From NCBI GenBank assembly GCA_022013685.1, contig JAKLPV010000112.1, forward strand, positions 1 through 64,000: a DNA stretch of 64,000 nt. Direction: 5' to 3'. The translations under genes were made by a program, and so were the position numbers. A model generated the notes under the pieces. The model had not been told where the DNA came from and did no database searches. It worked only from the letters and a program-made list of their open reading frames with translations. Below are positions 30,990 through 39,245 of this stretch, one piece after another (within the stretch, counting starts at the first letter, position 1; the number at the start of each line of letters is the position of its first letter). This DNA is from Anaerolineae bacterium (GTDB lineage Bacteria; Chloroflexota; Anaerolineae; Anaerolineales; Villigracilaceae).

Positions 30990-32582
30990 ATGAAAAAGAA
31001 CATTTTGACCCTGATCAGTATCTTGCTGATCGCCAGCTTTGCCCTGGCAGCCTGCGCCGCGCCGGCGACTGAAGCCCCGGTCGTGGAAGAACCCGCCGCC
31101 CCAGTCGCCGAAGAACCGGCTGTCGAAGAGCCGACTGCTGCCCCAGCTGATGTCGCACCCGATGGCAAACTGGTCATCTGGGCTGACGACACCCGCGCCC
31201 CAATCCTCCAGAAACTGGCTCCCCAAGTTTTGGAAGCTTACAACCTCGAACTCGAAGTTGTGCTGAAGGCATCCCTGCGTGACGACTTCCAACTGGCCGC
31301 CCCGGTTGGCGAAGGTCCCGATATTCTCTTCGGTGTCGCGCACGATCAGGCTGGCACGCTTGTAGCCAATGGCCTGCTGGCTGAAGTTGACCTTGGCGAG
31401 AAGGCCGATGACTTTGCCCCGGTTGCCCTGGGCGCTTGCACCTTCGATAGCAAACTGTACTGCATGCCCTATGCCACTGAAAACCTGGGCTTCTTCTACA
31501 ATACCGACCTGGTCGAGACCGCTCCCACCACCTGGGATGAAGTTATCTCGGTTGGCGAAGCCCTCAAAGCCGATGGCAAAGTTACTTATGTGATGGCCGT
31601 GACCGGCACCACCTACGACCTGTACCCGCTCTACACCTCTTTTGGCGGTTACATCTTTGGCCGCAACGCCAATGGCGACTGGAACGACCAGGACCTGGGC
31701 GTTGACAGCGAAGGCATGATCGCCGCCGCGACCTTCCTCAAGGAAAACCTTGACAAGGGCAACATCCCATCCGATTGGGATTGGGCCAACAACCACGCCC
31801 TGTTCGAAACCGGCGAAGCCGCCTTCATCATGGCTGGCCCGTGGGCGCTCGACCGCATCCGCGAATCGGGTGTTCCTTACGCCATTGCCGAAGCCTTCCC
31901 GGCCGGACCCGCTGGCCCCGGCGCTCCATTTGCTGGCACCCAGGGCATCTTCATCAATGCCCAGAGCGAAAACATTCTCCTGGCCCAGGCCTTCCTGACC
32001 GAGTTTGTCGCCACTGAAGAAGTCATGATGGAACTGTACAACGCTGGCAAGCGCCCCTCGGCCTTCCTGCCCGTGCTGGCCAAGACCGACGACCCTGACC
32101 TGTTGGCCATGGGTACTGCTGGCGCCAACGCCATCATGATGCCCGCCATCCCCGCCATGGGTTCCGTCTGGGGTAACTGGGATACCGCTATTGTTCTGAC
32201 CCGTGACGGCAAGCAAGATGCCGCCACCGCCGTGGCCGAAGCTGGCGCCAAGATTCGTGGCCTGATCGCCAACCCGCTGACCGGCATGGTCAACGTGCCT
32301 GGTTCCTACCAGGCTGCTGCTGGCTGCCCCGGTGACTGGCAACCCGAGTGCGCTGCCACCCAGATGGCTAAGGGCGATGATGGCCTGTGGCGCTCCGGCC
32401 CCTTTACCCTGCCCGCTGGCGACTATGAATTCAAAGTTGCCCTCGATGGCTCCTGGACAACCAACTACGGCAGCGATGGCAAACAGGATGGTCCGAACTA
32501 CACCCTGTCCCTGGCCGCCGAAAGCCAAGTATCATTCGTTTTCGACCCCGCAACGAACCTGCTCGAAGTCGTCTCCGAGTAA
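30990..32582 (+). CDS. malE: maltodextrin-binding lipoprotein fused to an X25-like module
   Basis: A 530-residue solute-binding protein. The lipoprotein signal ends in ALAAC (Cys22); a Glu/Pro-rich linker follows, then a MalE-type domain (about 60-425: NLGFFYNTDLVETAPTTWDE, GEAAFIMAGPWALDRIRESG). The last about 100 residues (GCPGDWQPECAATQM, LPAGDYEFKVALDGSWTTNYG) match the X25 module found in pullulanases, thought to bind starch. The ATG at 30990 follows AAAGGAG. It delivers maltodextrin to MalFG encoded downstream. Confidence 0.93.
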   Translation: MKKNILTLISILLIASFALAACAAPATEAPVVEEPAAPVAEEPAVEEPTAAPADVAPDGKLVIWADDTRAPILQKLAPQVLEAYNLELEVVLKASLRDDFQLAAPVGEGPDILFGVAHDQAGTLVANGLLAEVDLGEKADDFAPVALGACTFDSKLYCMPYATENLGFFYNTDLVETAPTTWDEVISVGEALKADGKVTYVMAVTGTTYDLYPLYTSFGGYIFGRNANGDWNDQDLGVDSEGMIAAATFLKENLDKGNIPSDWDWANNHALFETGEAAFIMAGPWALDRIRESGVPYAIAEAFPAGPAGPGAPFAGTQGIFINAQSENILLAQAFLTEFVATEEVMMELYNAGKRPSAFLPVLAKTDDPDLLAMGTAGANAIMMPAIPAMGSVWGNWDTAIVLTRDGKQDAATAVAEAGAKIRGLIANPLTGMVNVPGSYQAAAGCPGDWQPECAATQMAKGDDGLWRSGPFTLPAGDYEFKVALDGSWTTNYGSDGKQDGPNYTLSLAAESQVSFVFDPATNLLEVVSE

Positions 32583-32601
32583 AGCAATACTGAAACAAAC
32601 C

Positions 32602-32632
32602 ATGGGTGCCGGGAAATTCCCGGCACCCATGC
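32602..32632 (+). promoter_or_regulatory. intercistronic stem-loop between malE and malF
   Basis: CATGGGTGCCGGG, AAATT, CCCGGCACCCATG: a 13-bp perfect stem 20 bases after the malE stop, without a T-run. It likely protects the malE message or reduces transcription into malFG, giving more binding protein than permease. Confidence 0.75.
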
Positions 32633-32726
32633 TAAAATAATTAACGAGTTGTCACGCACTTATCATTAAGAAATTATTTTCCCCATAAATTTCACACCCG
32701 ATTAAAAATTTGCACAGGAGGCTGTT

Positions 32727-34319
32727 ATGGCAACAGCAGGTCAGGCAAAAAGTACCCGCAAATCAACAGAAAGCCCTCTTTCTATTCTGATACGGGTGAT
32801 TCTAATTGTATTTTTTGATGCTGGCGCAGTCTGGTTTATCCAGAATGCGCTCACATTGGGGTTTACCCAATTGGCGGTGGTGATCGGCGTCATCACTCTG
32901 ATGTTCAACTTGATTTTCCTGCTGCCCAAAGCCTATCCCTTCCGCTGGATGGCTCTGGGCCTTGGATTTATGATCCTGCTCACCATCTACCCGATGGTGT
33001 TTACGCTATACATCGCGTTCACCAACTACGGCGATGGTCACCTGTTGACCAGGGAACAGGCCATTCCGCTGATCGAGAAACAAAAATATCTGGCCGAGGA
33101 CGGCGCAACTTATTCGTGGACCGCTTATAAATCGACAGATGGTCAATACGCCCTGTGGCTGGTTGATCCCGCAGGGACAACCTTCTTGAGCAAACAGGGC
33201 GAAGAAATCATCCCGGCCCAGCCTGGTGACCCGGGCATCGGCGCAGCAGATGCAAAGGGCATCCCGAGCAGTATTGAAGGTTATAGCCGCATCAATGCGC
33301 TTGTGGCCGCATCAGACAAGACCCTGCCAGATATTATCTTCGGCACCGAAGATGGGATTTCGGTCCAAATCAGTTCTCCAAGCCAGGCGGCAGCCTTCCA
33401 GCCGCGCTTCCAGTATGACCCCGAAGCAGACCTGGTGCGCGACTTATCCAACGGGGATGTTTACAACAATGTCAAAGGCACCTTTACCACAAGGGACGGT
33501 AAAACCATCAAACCCGGTTTCCGCGCTGAAGTCGGCCTGGAAAATTTCGCCAACTTTGTGACCAGCCCGGCGCTTCGCGGCCCGCTGGTCACCATCATAA
33601 TTTGGAACTTCATCTTTCCGGCAGTCAGCGTGATCTCAACCTTCTCGTTAGGTCTGGCAATTGCCATCATGTACAACGACAAAGATTTTCCCTTCAAGAA
33701 AATCATCCGCACACTGCTGCTAATCCCCTATACCATTCCTAGTGTCATTACCATCCTGATCTGGCGCGGTATGCTTAACCCCGAATTTGGCGTCATTAAC
33801 CGTATGCTTGAAGATTTCATCGGCTGGGCGCCATCCTGGACAACGGAAGCCTTCTGGGCCCGGACGGCCATCCTTTTGGTCAATCTGTGGCTTGGTTTTC
33901 CCTATATGATGTTGATTACCAGCGGCGCTTTGCAGTCCATCCCCACGGACCTGTACGAAGCCGCAACCATTGACGGGGCCGGCAACTGGAACAAGTTCAA
34001 ATCCATCACCCTGCCGCTCCTGTTGGTGGCAGTTGGCCCCTTGCTGATTGCTTCGTTCACTTTCAACTTCAACAACTTTGGGATCATCTACCTGTTCATC
34101 GGGGGTGGACCGCCCATTGCAGGGGCGAGCACCCAGGCTGGCTATACAGACATCCTGATCAGTTACGTTTACAACCTGGCCTTTGCCAGCGGCGGGCGCG
34201 GCGTGCAGTATGGACTTGGTTCAGCAATTTCCTTTATCTTGTTCTTTATCGTCGGCGCAATCACCCTGTTCCAGTTCCGGTACACCAAGATGTGGGAGGA
34301 GGTAAGCGAAAATGGCTAA
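32727..34319 (+). CDS. malF: maltodextrin ABC transporter permease MalF
   Basis: A 530-residue permease. About three N-terminal membrane segments precede a large extracytoplasmic region (about 105-270), corresponding to the P2 domain that contacts MalE in E. coli; a core of about five segments follows. The EAA loop is LYEAATIDGAGNWNKFKSITLPLL. AGGAGG lies before the ATG. It overlaps malG by 8 bases. Confidence 0.95.
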   Translation: MATAGQAKSTRKSTESPLSILIRVILIVFFDAGAVWFIQNALTLGFTQLAVVIGVITLMFNLIFLLPKAYPFRWMALGLGFMILLTIYPMVFTLYIAFTNYGDGHLLTREQAIPLIEKQKYLAEDGATYSWTAYKSTDGQYALWLVDPAGTTFLSKQGEEIIPAQPGDPGIGAADAKGIPSSIEGYSRINALVAASDKTLPDIIFGTEDGISVQISSPSQAAAFQPRFQYDPEADLVRDLSNGDVYNNVKGTFTTRDGKTIKPGFRAEVGLENFANFVTSPALRGPLVTIIIWNFIFPAVSVISTFSLGLAIAIMYNDKDFPFKKIIRTLLLIPYTIPSVITILIWRGMLNPEFGVINRMLEDFIGWAPSWTTEAFWARTAILLVNLWLGFPYMMLITSGALQSIPTDLYEAATIDGAGNWNKFKSITLPLLLVAVGPLLIASFTFNFNNFGIIYLFIGGGPPIAGASTQAGYTDILISYVYNLAFASGGRGVQYGLGSAISFILFFIVGAITLFQFRYTKMWEEVSENG

Positions 34320-35226
34320 CCTAAAGCAAACCCAACCCGGTATGTTTGGCTCGCAGAAATTTCAGGATCGTTTGAGCGTTATTGTGCGCCTGGTGATCGC
34401 CGTCTTCTTGATCCTGTTTGCCATCTTCCCTGTGCTCTGGATCATTTCAGCATCCTTCGATAATTCAAATTCGCTGGCAACCCAAAGCCTGATCCCGGCC
34501 AATTTCGGGATCAGAAATTACGAGCGCCTTTTCAACCTGGATCCGAATTTTCGCTTCGGCGAACTGAATTACTGGCGCTGGCTGTTCAACTCGATCAAGG
34601 TATCGGGTATTTCGACGATCTTAAGCCTCAGCCTGACCACCATGGCTGCTTATGCCTTCTCGCGCCTGCGTTTTGCGGGCCGGGTTACATTGCTTAAAGC
34701 GATCCTGCTCATCCAGGCATTTCCCAATATCCTGGCTATCGTCGCCATCTATGTGATCGTTTTTCAGTTCGGCCAAATTATCCCCGCCCTGGGATTGAAT
34801 ACTCACGCCGGTTTGATCATGGTTTACCTGGGCGGCTCAATGGGCATGAACATCTGGCTGATGAAGGGTTTCCTCGACACCATTCCGCGCGCAATTGACG
34901 AATCCGGCATGATCGATGGCGCATCCTACTGGCAGATTTTCATATATTTAATCCTGCCGCTCTTGCGCCCCATCCTTGTTGTCATCGGTCTGTTGGGCTT
35001 CATCGGCACCTACGGCGACTTCATCTTGGCCCGCATCCTGCTGACCGATATCAAGGAATACACCCTGATGGTCGGCCTGCAAATTTTCACCGCCGGCCAG
35101 TTCGACCAAAAGTGGGGCGTCTTTGCCGCTGGTGCCTTGATTGGCGCCCTGCCGATTATGACCATTTACCTCACGCTTCAAGATCATATAGCGGGCGGGT
35201 TGACGGCTGGCGCAGTCAAGGAATAA
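34312..35226 (+). CDS. malG: maltodextrin ABC transporter permease MalG
   Basis: A 304-residue, six-TM partner of MalF. The EAA loop is DESGMIDGASYWQIFIYLILPLL; the extracytoplasmic P1-like region has the MalG-type NYERLFN stretch. It is the last gene of malEFG. No ATPase gene (malK/msiK) follows, so a shared ATPase elsewhere must drive the transporter. Confidence 0.95.
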   Translation: MANLKQTQPGMFGSQKFQDRLSVIVRLVIAVFLILFAIFPVLWIISASFDNSNSLATQSLIPANFGIRNYERLFNLDPNFRFGELNYWRWLFNSIKVSGISTILSLSLTTMAAYAFSRLRFAGRVTLLKAILLIQAFPNILAIVAIYVIVFQFGQIIPALGLNTHAGLIMVYLGGSMGMNIWLMKGFLDTIPRAIDESGMIDGASYWQIFIYLILPLLRPILVVIGLLGFIGTYGDFILARILLTDIKEYTLMVGLQIFTAGQFDQKWGVFAAGALIGALPIMTIYLTLQDHIAGGLTAGAVKE

Positions 35227-35268
35227 ACTATGTGGCGCGCTTGCGCTCTTGCTTTCTGTTCTCGTGGG

Positions 35269-35297
35269 GATAGCCCTGTTGCAGCAACAGGGCTATC
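35269..35297 (+). terminator. hairpin ending the malEFG operon
   Basis: GATAGCCCTGTTGC, A, GCAACAGGGCTATC followed by TTGATT: 14-bp arms, 42 bases after the malG stop. Confidence 0.65.
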
Positions 35298-35366
35298 TTG
35301 ATTCAAAGGCCAGGCCGGGGTTGTGGACAACCGCGCCATCAGCATTGAAGTAAGCGCGAGGGCTGC

Positions 35367-35430
35367 TCAGATTTGTCCGTGGCCAATTCGGGCGACCCGA
35401 ACCACATCTACCGCAACAACGGCGCAATTT
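35367..35430 (+). pseudogene. possible remnant of an FG-GAP repeat protein
   Basis: One frame reads SDLSVANSGDPNHIYRNNGAI, which looks like the core of an FG-GAP/VCBS repeat (DLAVAN-x-G-x-PN-x-YRN-x-G). A stop lies shortly upstream in the same frame and no domain continues downstream. Only about 20 residues can be recognised. Confidence 0.35.
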
Positions 35431-35528
35431 TGTCCGCGCCGTTCCCGCCTGCTTACCGAACGGGTTGCCGGTTGGCACGCAGTGTCCAGACACAGAATTC
35501 TTCTGTATTGGAAGATTAAAGAGAATCA

Positions 35529-35590
35529 CGCAAAGGCGCAAAGACCGCGAAGAAAAACCCAATTTAATAAAAAACTTTGCGTCCTTTGCG
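35529..35590. repeat. CGCAAAGG-type inverted repeat
   Basis: CGCAAAGGCGCAAAG (35530-35544) and CTTTGCGTCCTTTGCG (35575-35590) are near-complementary arms of a 62-base element. It looks like a non-coding palindromic repeat. Confidence 0.6.
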
Positions 35591-35662
35591 ACTCCCTGGC
35601 ACTGCCCGCCAGGGCAAGTGTTGCGCGAAAATTTAGGTTTTCAAACAAGGAGTAACCACCCC

Positions 35663-37120
35663 ATGAACGTCCAAACCCCTGAATGGGTTAAAAACGCCGT
35701 TTTTTACCAGATCTTCCCAGACCGTTTCCGCCGCAGCGGTCAGACCCGCCACGCCCGCGGAATCAAACTCAAAGACTGGGGCGCGCCGCCCGAAGAACAA
35801 GGCTACCAGGGCGGCGACCTGTACGGAGTCGTCGAGAAATTGGATCACCTGAAGGATTTGGGCGTCACCGCCATCTACCTCAACCCGATCTTCTCGGCGG
35901 CATCCAACCACCGCTACAACGCTTACAACTTCCTCGAAGTCGATCCGCTGTTGGGGGGCGAAGCCGCTTTCCGCGCCCTGCTCGACGAAGCCCACGAACG
36001 CGACATGAAGATTGTCATCGATGGCGTCTTCAACCACTGCGGACGCGGCTTCTGGGCCTTCCACCACATCATGGAAAACGGCGGCGACTCGCCTTACATC
36101 GACTGGTTCCACGTCCGCGACTACCCGCTCTACGCCTACCCCACCGATGCCAGCCAGCAGCCCAACTACGCGGCCTGGTGGAATCACGCCTCCCTGCCCA
36201 AATTCAACACCCACAACCCCGGCGTGCGCGATTACATTTTCACTGTCACCCGCCACTGGCTCGAGTTCGGCGCTGACGGCTGGCGTCTCGACGTTCCCGA
36301 AGAGATCAAAGATGACTCCTTCTGGCAGGAATTCCGCGACGTGGTCAAGGGCGTCAACCCCGAAGCTTACATCGTCGGCGAAATCTGGCACGAAGCCGCT
36401 CACTGGCTCAAAGGCGATATGTTCGATGCCGTGATGAACTACCAGGTTACCGCCCCCATCCTCGGTTTCTTTGGCCGCCACAACCTCAACAAAAACTGGA
36501 GCCATTCTGACCTGAACTGGGCTGCCACCGATGCCCAGGGCTTCAAGCGTGACATCGAAACCCTGCTCAATCGCTACGACTGGGAAATTAACACCGCCCA
36601 GATGAACATGCTCGACAGCCACGACATGCCGCGCGCCCTCTGGCTGATCAACGACGACCAGGCCGCCTTCCAACTTTCCATCCTGTGCCAGATGACCCTG
36701 CCCGGCGCGCCCTGCATCTATTACGGCGACGAAGCCGGTCTTTCTGCCGGAACCGATCCGTTTTGCCGTGAAGCCTTCCCCTGGGCCAGCTTCGAAGCCA
36801 ATCCGCACTCCCTGAGCGATTTTTATCGCAAAGCCACCGCCCTGCGCCACGCCCACCCTTCCTTGCGCACCGGTGACTTCAGCATTCTTCATGCAGATGG
36901 CGACCTGCTGGCCTATCGCCGCCGCATCGAAGGCGAGCAAGCCCTGGTGTTTTTCAACGCCGGAAAATCAGAGCGCGCCACCCTCAGCCTGCCCGCTGAC
37001 CGACTGGCATCTCAAACCTACCAGCCCGCCTGGCCCGCCACTGCCGGAGCATTTACCGTTAAAAACGGCGCGCTGACTGTCGAACTTGCGCCCCAGTCCG
37101 CATTGGTGCTGGTGGCTTAG
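35663..37120 (+). CDS. GH13 alpha-glucanohydrolase, cyclomaltodextrinase/neopullulanase-like
   Basis: 485 residues, no signal peptide, so probably cytoplasmic. The (beta/alpha)8 catalytic set is complete: region I DGVFNH, region II DGWRLDVPEE with the nucleophile Asp, region III IVGEIWH with the acid Glu, region IV LDSHDMPR. NHASLPKFN and YAAWW match cyclomaltodextrinase-type enzymes, although the usual N-terminal dimerisation domain is missing. The ATG at 35663 follows AAGGAG. It should cut imported maltodextrins or cyclodextrins. Confidence 0.92.
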   Translation: MNVQTPEWVKNAVFYQIFPDRFRRSGQTRHARGIKLKDWGAPPEEQGYQGGDLYGVVEKLDHLKDLGVTAIYLNPIFSAASNHRYNAYNFLEVDPLLGGEAAFRALLDEAHERDMKIVIDGVFNHCGRGFWAFHHIMENGGDSPYIDWFHVRDYPLYAYPTDASQQPNYAAWWNHASLPKFNTHNPGVRDYIFTVTRHWLEFGADGWRLDVPEEIKDDSFWQEFRDVVKGVNPEAYIVGEIWHEAAHWLKGDMFDAVMNYQVTAPILGFFGRHNLNKNWSHSDLNWAATDAQGFKRDIETLLNRYDWEINTAQMNMLDSHDMPRALWLINDDQAAFQLSILCQMTLPGAPCIYYGDEAGLSAGTDPFCREAFPWASFEANPHSLSDFYRKATALRHAHPSLRTGDFSILHADGDLLAYRRRIEGEQALVFFNAGKSERATLSLPADRLASQTYQPAWPATAGAFTVKNGALTVELAPQSALVLVA

Positions 37121-37125
37121 CCCAC

Positions 37126-37177
37126 AAGCCCTGAGCGGAGGCCCTGAGTGAAAACGAAGGGCCGTAGTCGAAGGGCG
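37126..37177 (+). repeat. dispersed GAGCG-CGAAGGG repeat
   Basis: AAGCCCTGAGCGGAG through GTAGTCGAAGGGCG between two GH13 genes; one of several copies in the window. Confidence 0.65.
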
Positions 37178-37195
37178 ATGTCCAAAGGACACTCA

Positions 37196-38899
37196 ATGAA
37201 ACTAAAACTCCTTACCTATATCCTCCTTCTGACCATCCTCACCGCCTGCGCCCCAGCCGCCACTCCCACCCTGGCTCCGGCCACCGTTGCCCCGGCTACC
37301 CAAGCCGCTCCGGACGAACCAACTCCCGTCCCGACCGGTGAACCCGGTAACCTGACCGGCCTCGAACCCGGCTGGTGGAATGATGCCGTCTTTTACCAGG
37401 TCTTCGTGCGCAGCTTCAAAGATTCTGACGGCGACGGTGTCGGCGACTTCAACGGCCTGACGGAAATGCTCGATTACCTGAACGACGGCGACCCATCCAC
37501 GACCACCGACCTGGGCATAACCGGAATCTGGTTGATGCCCATCACCCAATCGCCCAGCTACCACGGCTATGATGTCGTCGATTACTACAGCGTCGACAGC
37601 GAATACGGCACGAAGGAAGATTTCCAGCGCATGGTCGAGGAAGCCCACAAACGCGGTATCAGCGTCATCGTCGATCTGGTGCTCAACCATACCGGGCTTG
37701 ACCATCCCTGGTTCAAAGCCTCCGATGCGGGTGACCCAAAATATCGTGATTGGTACATCTGGAGCGACGAAAAGACCTCCTACCTCGGCCCCTGGGGACA
37801 GCCGGTCTGGTATCCTGCCAAGGACGGTTATTACTACGCCGTTTTCTGGTCCGGGATGCCCGACCTGAACGTTGAAAATCCCGAAGTTACCCAGGAACTC
37901 TACAACATCACCGAGTTCTGGCTGAAAGACATGAACGTCGATGGTTTCCGCCTGGATGCGATCCGCCATTTTGTTGAGCAAGGCAGCGCCCAGGAGAACA
38001 CCCCCAAGACCCACGCCTGGCTGCAAGGCTATTTCCAGTTCTACAAATCACTCGACCCGACCGTTTTCACCGTTGGTGAAGCCTGGACAGAGACATCCGA
38101 AGTGCTCGATTACATCGGCGACGAGGTTGATATCGCCTTCGAGTTCGATCTGGCTGAAGATTTTGTGCGCGCTGCCAACGGTCCAATTGCCAGCGCCGCC
38201 TCCCAGCAACTGAAAACGGTTATCGAAAACTATCCTGCCGGGCAGTATGGCGTCTTCCTGACCAATCATGACCAGAATCGGGTAATGAGCAACCTCGGCG
38301 GCGATTTCAACAAAGCCAAGCTGGCCGCAGTCATGCTCCTGACCGCTCCCGGCGTGCCGTTCATCTATTACGGCGAAGAAATCGGTATGACCGGCACCAA
38401 ACCCGACGAAGACATCCGCCTGCCGATGCAGTGGAGGGCCGATGGTCCCGGCGTGGGATTCACGACCGGCCAACCCTGGCGCGCCGCAGCCCTGGATTGG
38501 CCGACCACCAACGTTGCTAGCCAGAACGTTGACCCGGATTCGCTGCTCAGTCTGTATCGCACTCTCATTCAACTGCGCAACAATCACGCCGCCCTGCGCA
38601 CCGGCGAAACGCTCATCATTGCTCCCGGCTCCCAGCGTTTGTATTCCATCCTGCGCTATGATGAGAACGAAGCCTTCCTCGTTCTCATCAACAGTCACCC
38701 CAATCATCAAAACACAGATTTGTACGGGCTGAGTCTCGAATCCAGCCCGCTGCGCGAGGGTATGACCGTTGAAACCGTCATCGGCCTCGAAGGCGCATCC
38801 ATGCCCACGCTGAACGCGAACGGCGGATTTGAAGATTATCACCCCTTCGCCGAACTCCCCCCGCACTCGGCCACCATCCTGCACTTTACCTGGCCGTAA
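37196..38899 (+). CDS. GH13 alpha-amylase/alpha-glucosidase lipoprotein
   Basis: 567 residues. The lipoprotein signal MKLKLLTYILLLTILTAC ends at Cys18, and an Ala/Pro/Thr linker follows, so the enzyme sits outside the cell on the membrane. Catalytic motifs: DLVLNHTG, GFRLDAIRH, TVGEAWT, LTNHDQNR. The ATG at 37196 follows AAAGGACA; the longer frame runs into the repeat. It probably breaks down starch before uptake by MalEFG. Confidence 0.93.
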   Translation: MKLKLLTYILLLTILTACAPAATPTLAPATVAPATQAAPDEPTPVPTGEPGNLTGLEPGWWNDAVFYQVFVRSFKDSDGDGVGDFNGLTEMLDYLNDGDPSTTTDLGITGIWLMPITQSPSYHGYDVVDYYSVDSEYGTKEDFQRMVEEAHKRGISVIVDLVLNHTGLDHPWFKASDAGDPKYRDWYIWSDEKTSYLGPWGQPVWYPAKDGYYYAVFWSGMPDLNVENPEVTQELYNITEFWLKDMNVDGFRLDAIRHFVEQGSAQENTPKTHAWLQGYFQFYKSLDPTVFTVGEAWTETSEVLDYIGDEVDIAFEFDLAEDFVRAANGPIASAASQQLKTVIENYPAGQYGVFLTNHDQNRVMSNLGGDFNKAKLAAVMLLTAPGVPFIYYGEEIGMTGTKPDEDIRLPMQWRADGPGVGFTTGQPWRAAALDWPTTNVASQNVDPDSLLSLYRTLIQLRNNHAALRTGETLIIAPGSQRLYSILRYDENEAFLVLINSHPNHQNTDLYGLSLESSPLREGMTVETVIGLEGASMPTLNANGGFEDYHPFAELPPHSATILHFTWP

Positions 38900-38906
38900 A
38901 TTCATC

Positions 38907-38956
38907 AAGCCCTGAGCGGAGTGACGAGTGGCAACGAGGAGCGCAGTCGAAGGGCG
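38907..38956 (+). repeat. dispersed GAGCG-CGAAGGG repeat
   Basis: AAGCCCTGAGCGGAG ... GCAGTCGAAGGGCG; direct orientation relative to the copy at 37126. Confidence 0.65.
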
Positions 38957-38988
38957 TGTCGAGTGACAGCAATTGTCATTTCGATAGC

Positions 38989-39075
38989 AATTGTCATTTC
39001 GAGCACAGCGAGAAATCTTAACCCATGCAGAAGATTTCTCATTCGCCGCTATGCGGCTCCTTCGAAATGACAATT
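38989..39075. repeat. MITE-like 87-bp palindromic element
   Basis: Terminal inverted repeats AATTGTCATTTCGA (38989-39002) and TCGAAATGACAATT (39062-39075) enclose inner arms AGAAATCTT (39011-39019) and AAGATTTCT (39031-39039). The left 17 bases are duplicated just upstream (38968-38984). There is no coding capacity. Confidence 0.75.
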
Positions 39076-39160
39076 CCACAAAAAAACTCCGCGCTCTCTG
39101 CGTAATCCGTGTCCATAAAAAAAATGGCCTGTTACCGATAAAGTGTAACCACAATAACCC

Positions 39161-39226
39161 GCCCTTCGACTACGCCGCGCAATCCTTCGATTTCACTCAG
39201 GAGCGCGCGGCTCCGCTCAGGACTTG
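39161..39226 (-). repeat. dispersed GAGCG-CGAAGGG repeat, inverted copy
   Basis: GCCCTTCGACTACG ... GGCTCCGCTCAGGACTTGA, inverted relative to the copy at 38907. Confidence 0.65.
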
Positions 39227-39245
39227 AATATCAAAGGACTCTCAC

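Larger units (their letters stand above)
35227..35662. other. 436-base intergenic region after malG
   Basis: It holds a 14-bp hairpin ending malEFG, a probable gene remnant with an FG-GAP-like reading, a CGCAAAGG-type inverted repeat, and the ribosome site of the next gene (AAGGAG before 35663). The region looks like a scar where repeats have accumulated. Confidence 0.6.
38900..39245. other. 346-base repeat-rich intergenic region
   Basis: It contains two inverted copies of the GAGCG-CGAAGGG element (38907-38956 and 39161-39226) flanking a MITE-like palindrome, and a TCTGCGTAATCCGTGTCC stretch at about 39097. There is no gene; the start and ribosome site of the next GH13 gene lie at the right edge. 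Confidence 0.75.

Noticed and set aside
30867-32528. 553-codon open frame on the minus strand across malE
   Set aside because: It is antisense to a clear solute-binding protein. Its Gly/Gln/Val-rich translation follows from G+C-rich third codon positions, and no known domain is visible.
35633-36940. 435-codon open frame on the minus strand across the first GH13 gene
   Set aside because: It is a shadow of the GH13 reading frame, with no motif and no ribosome site.
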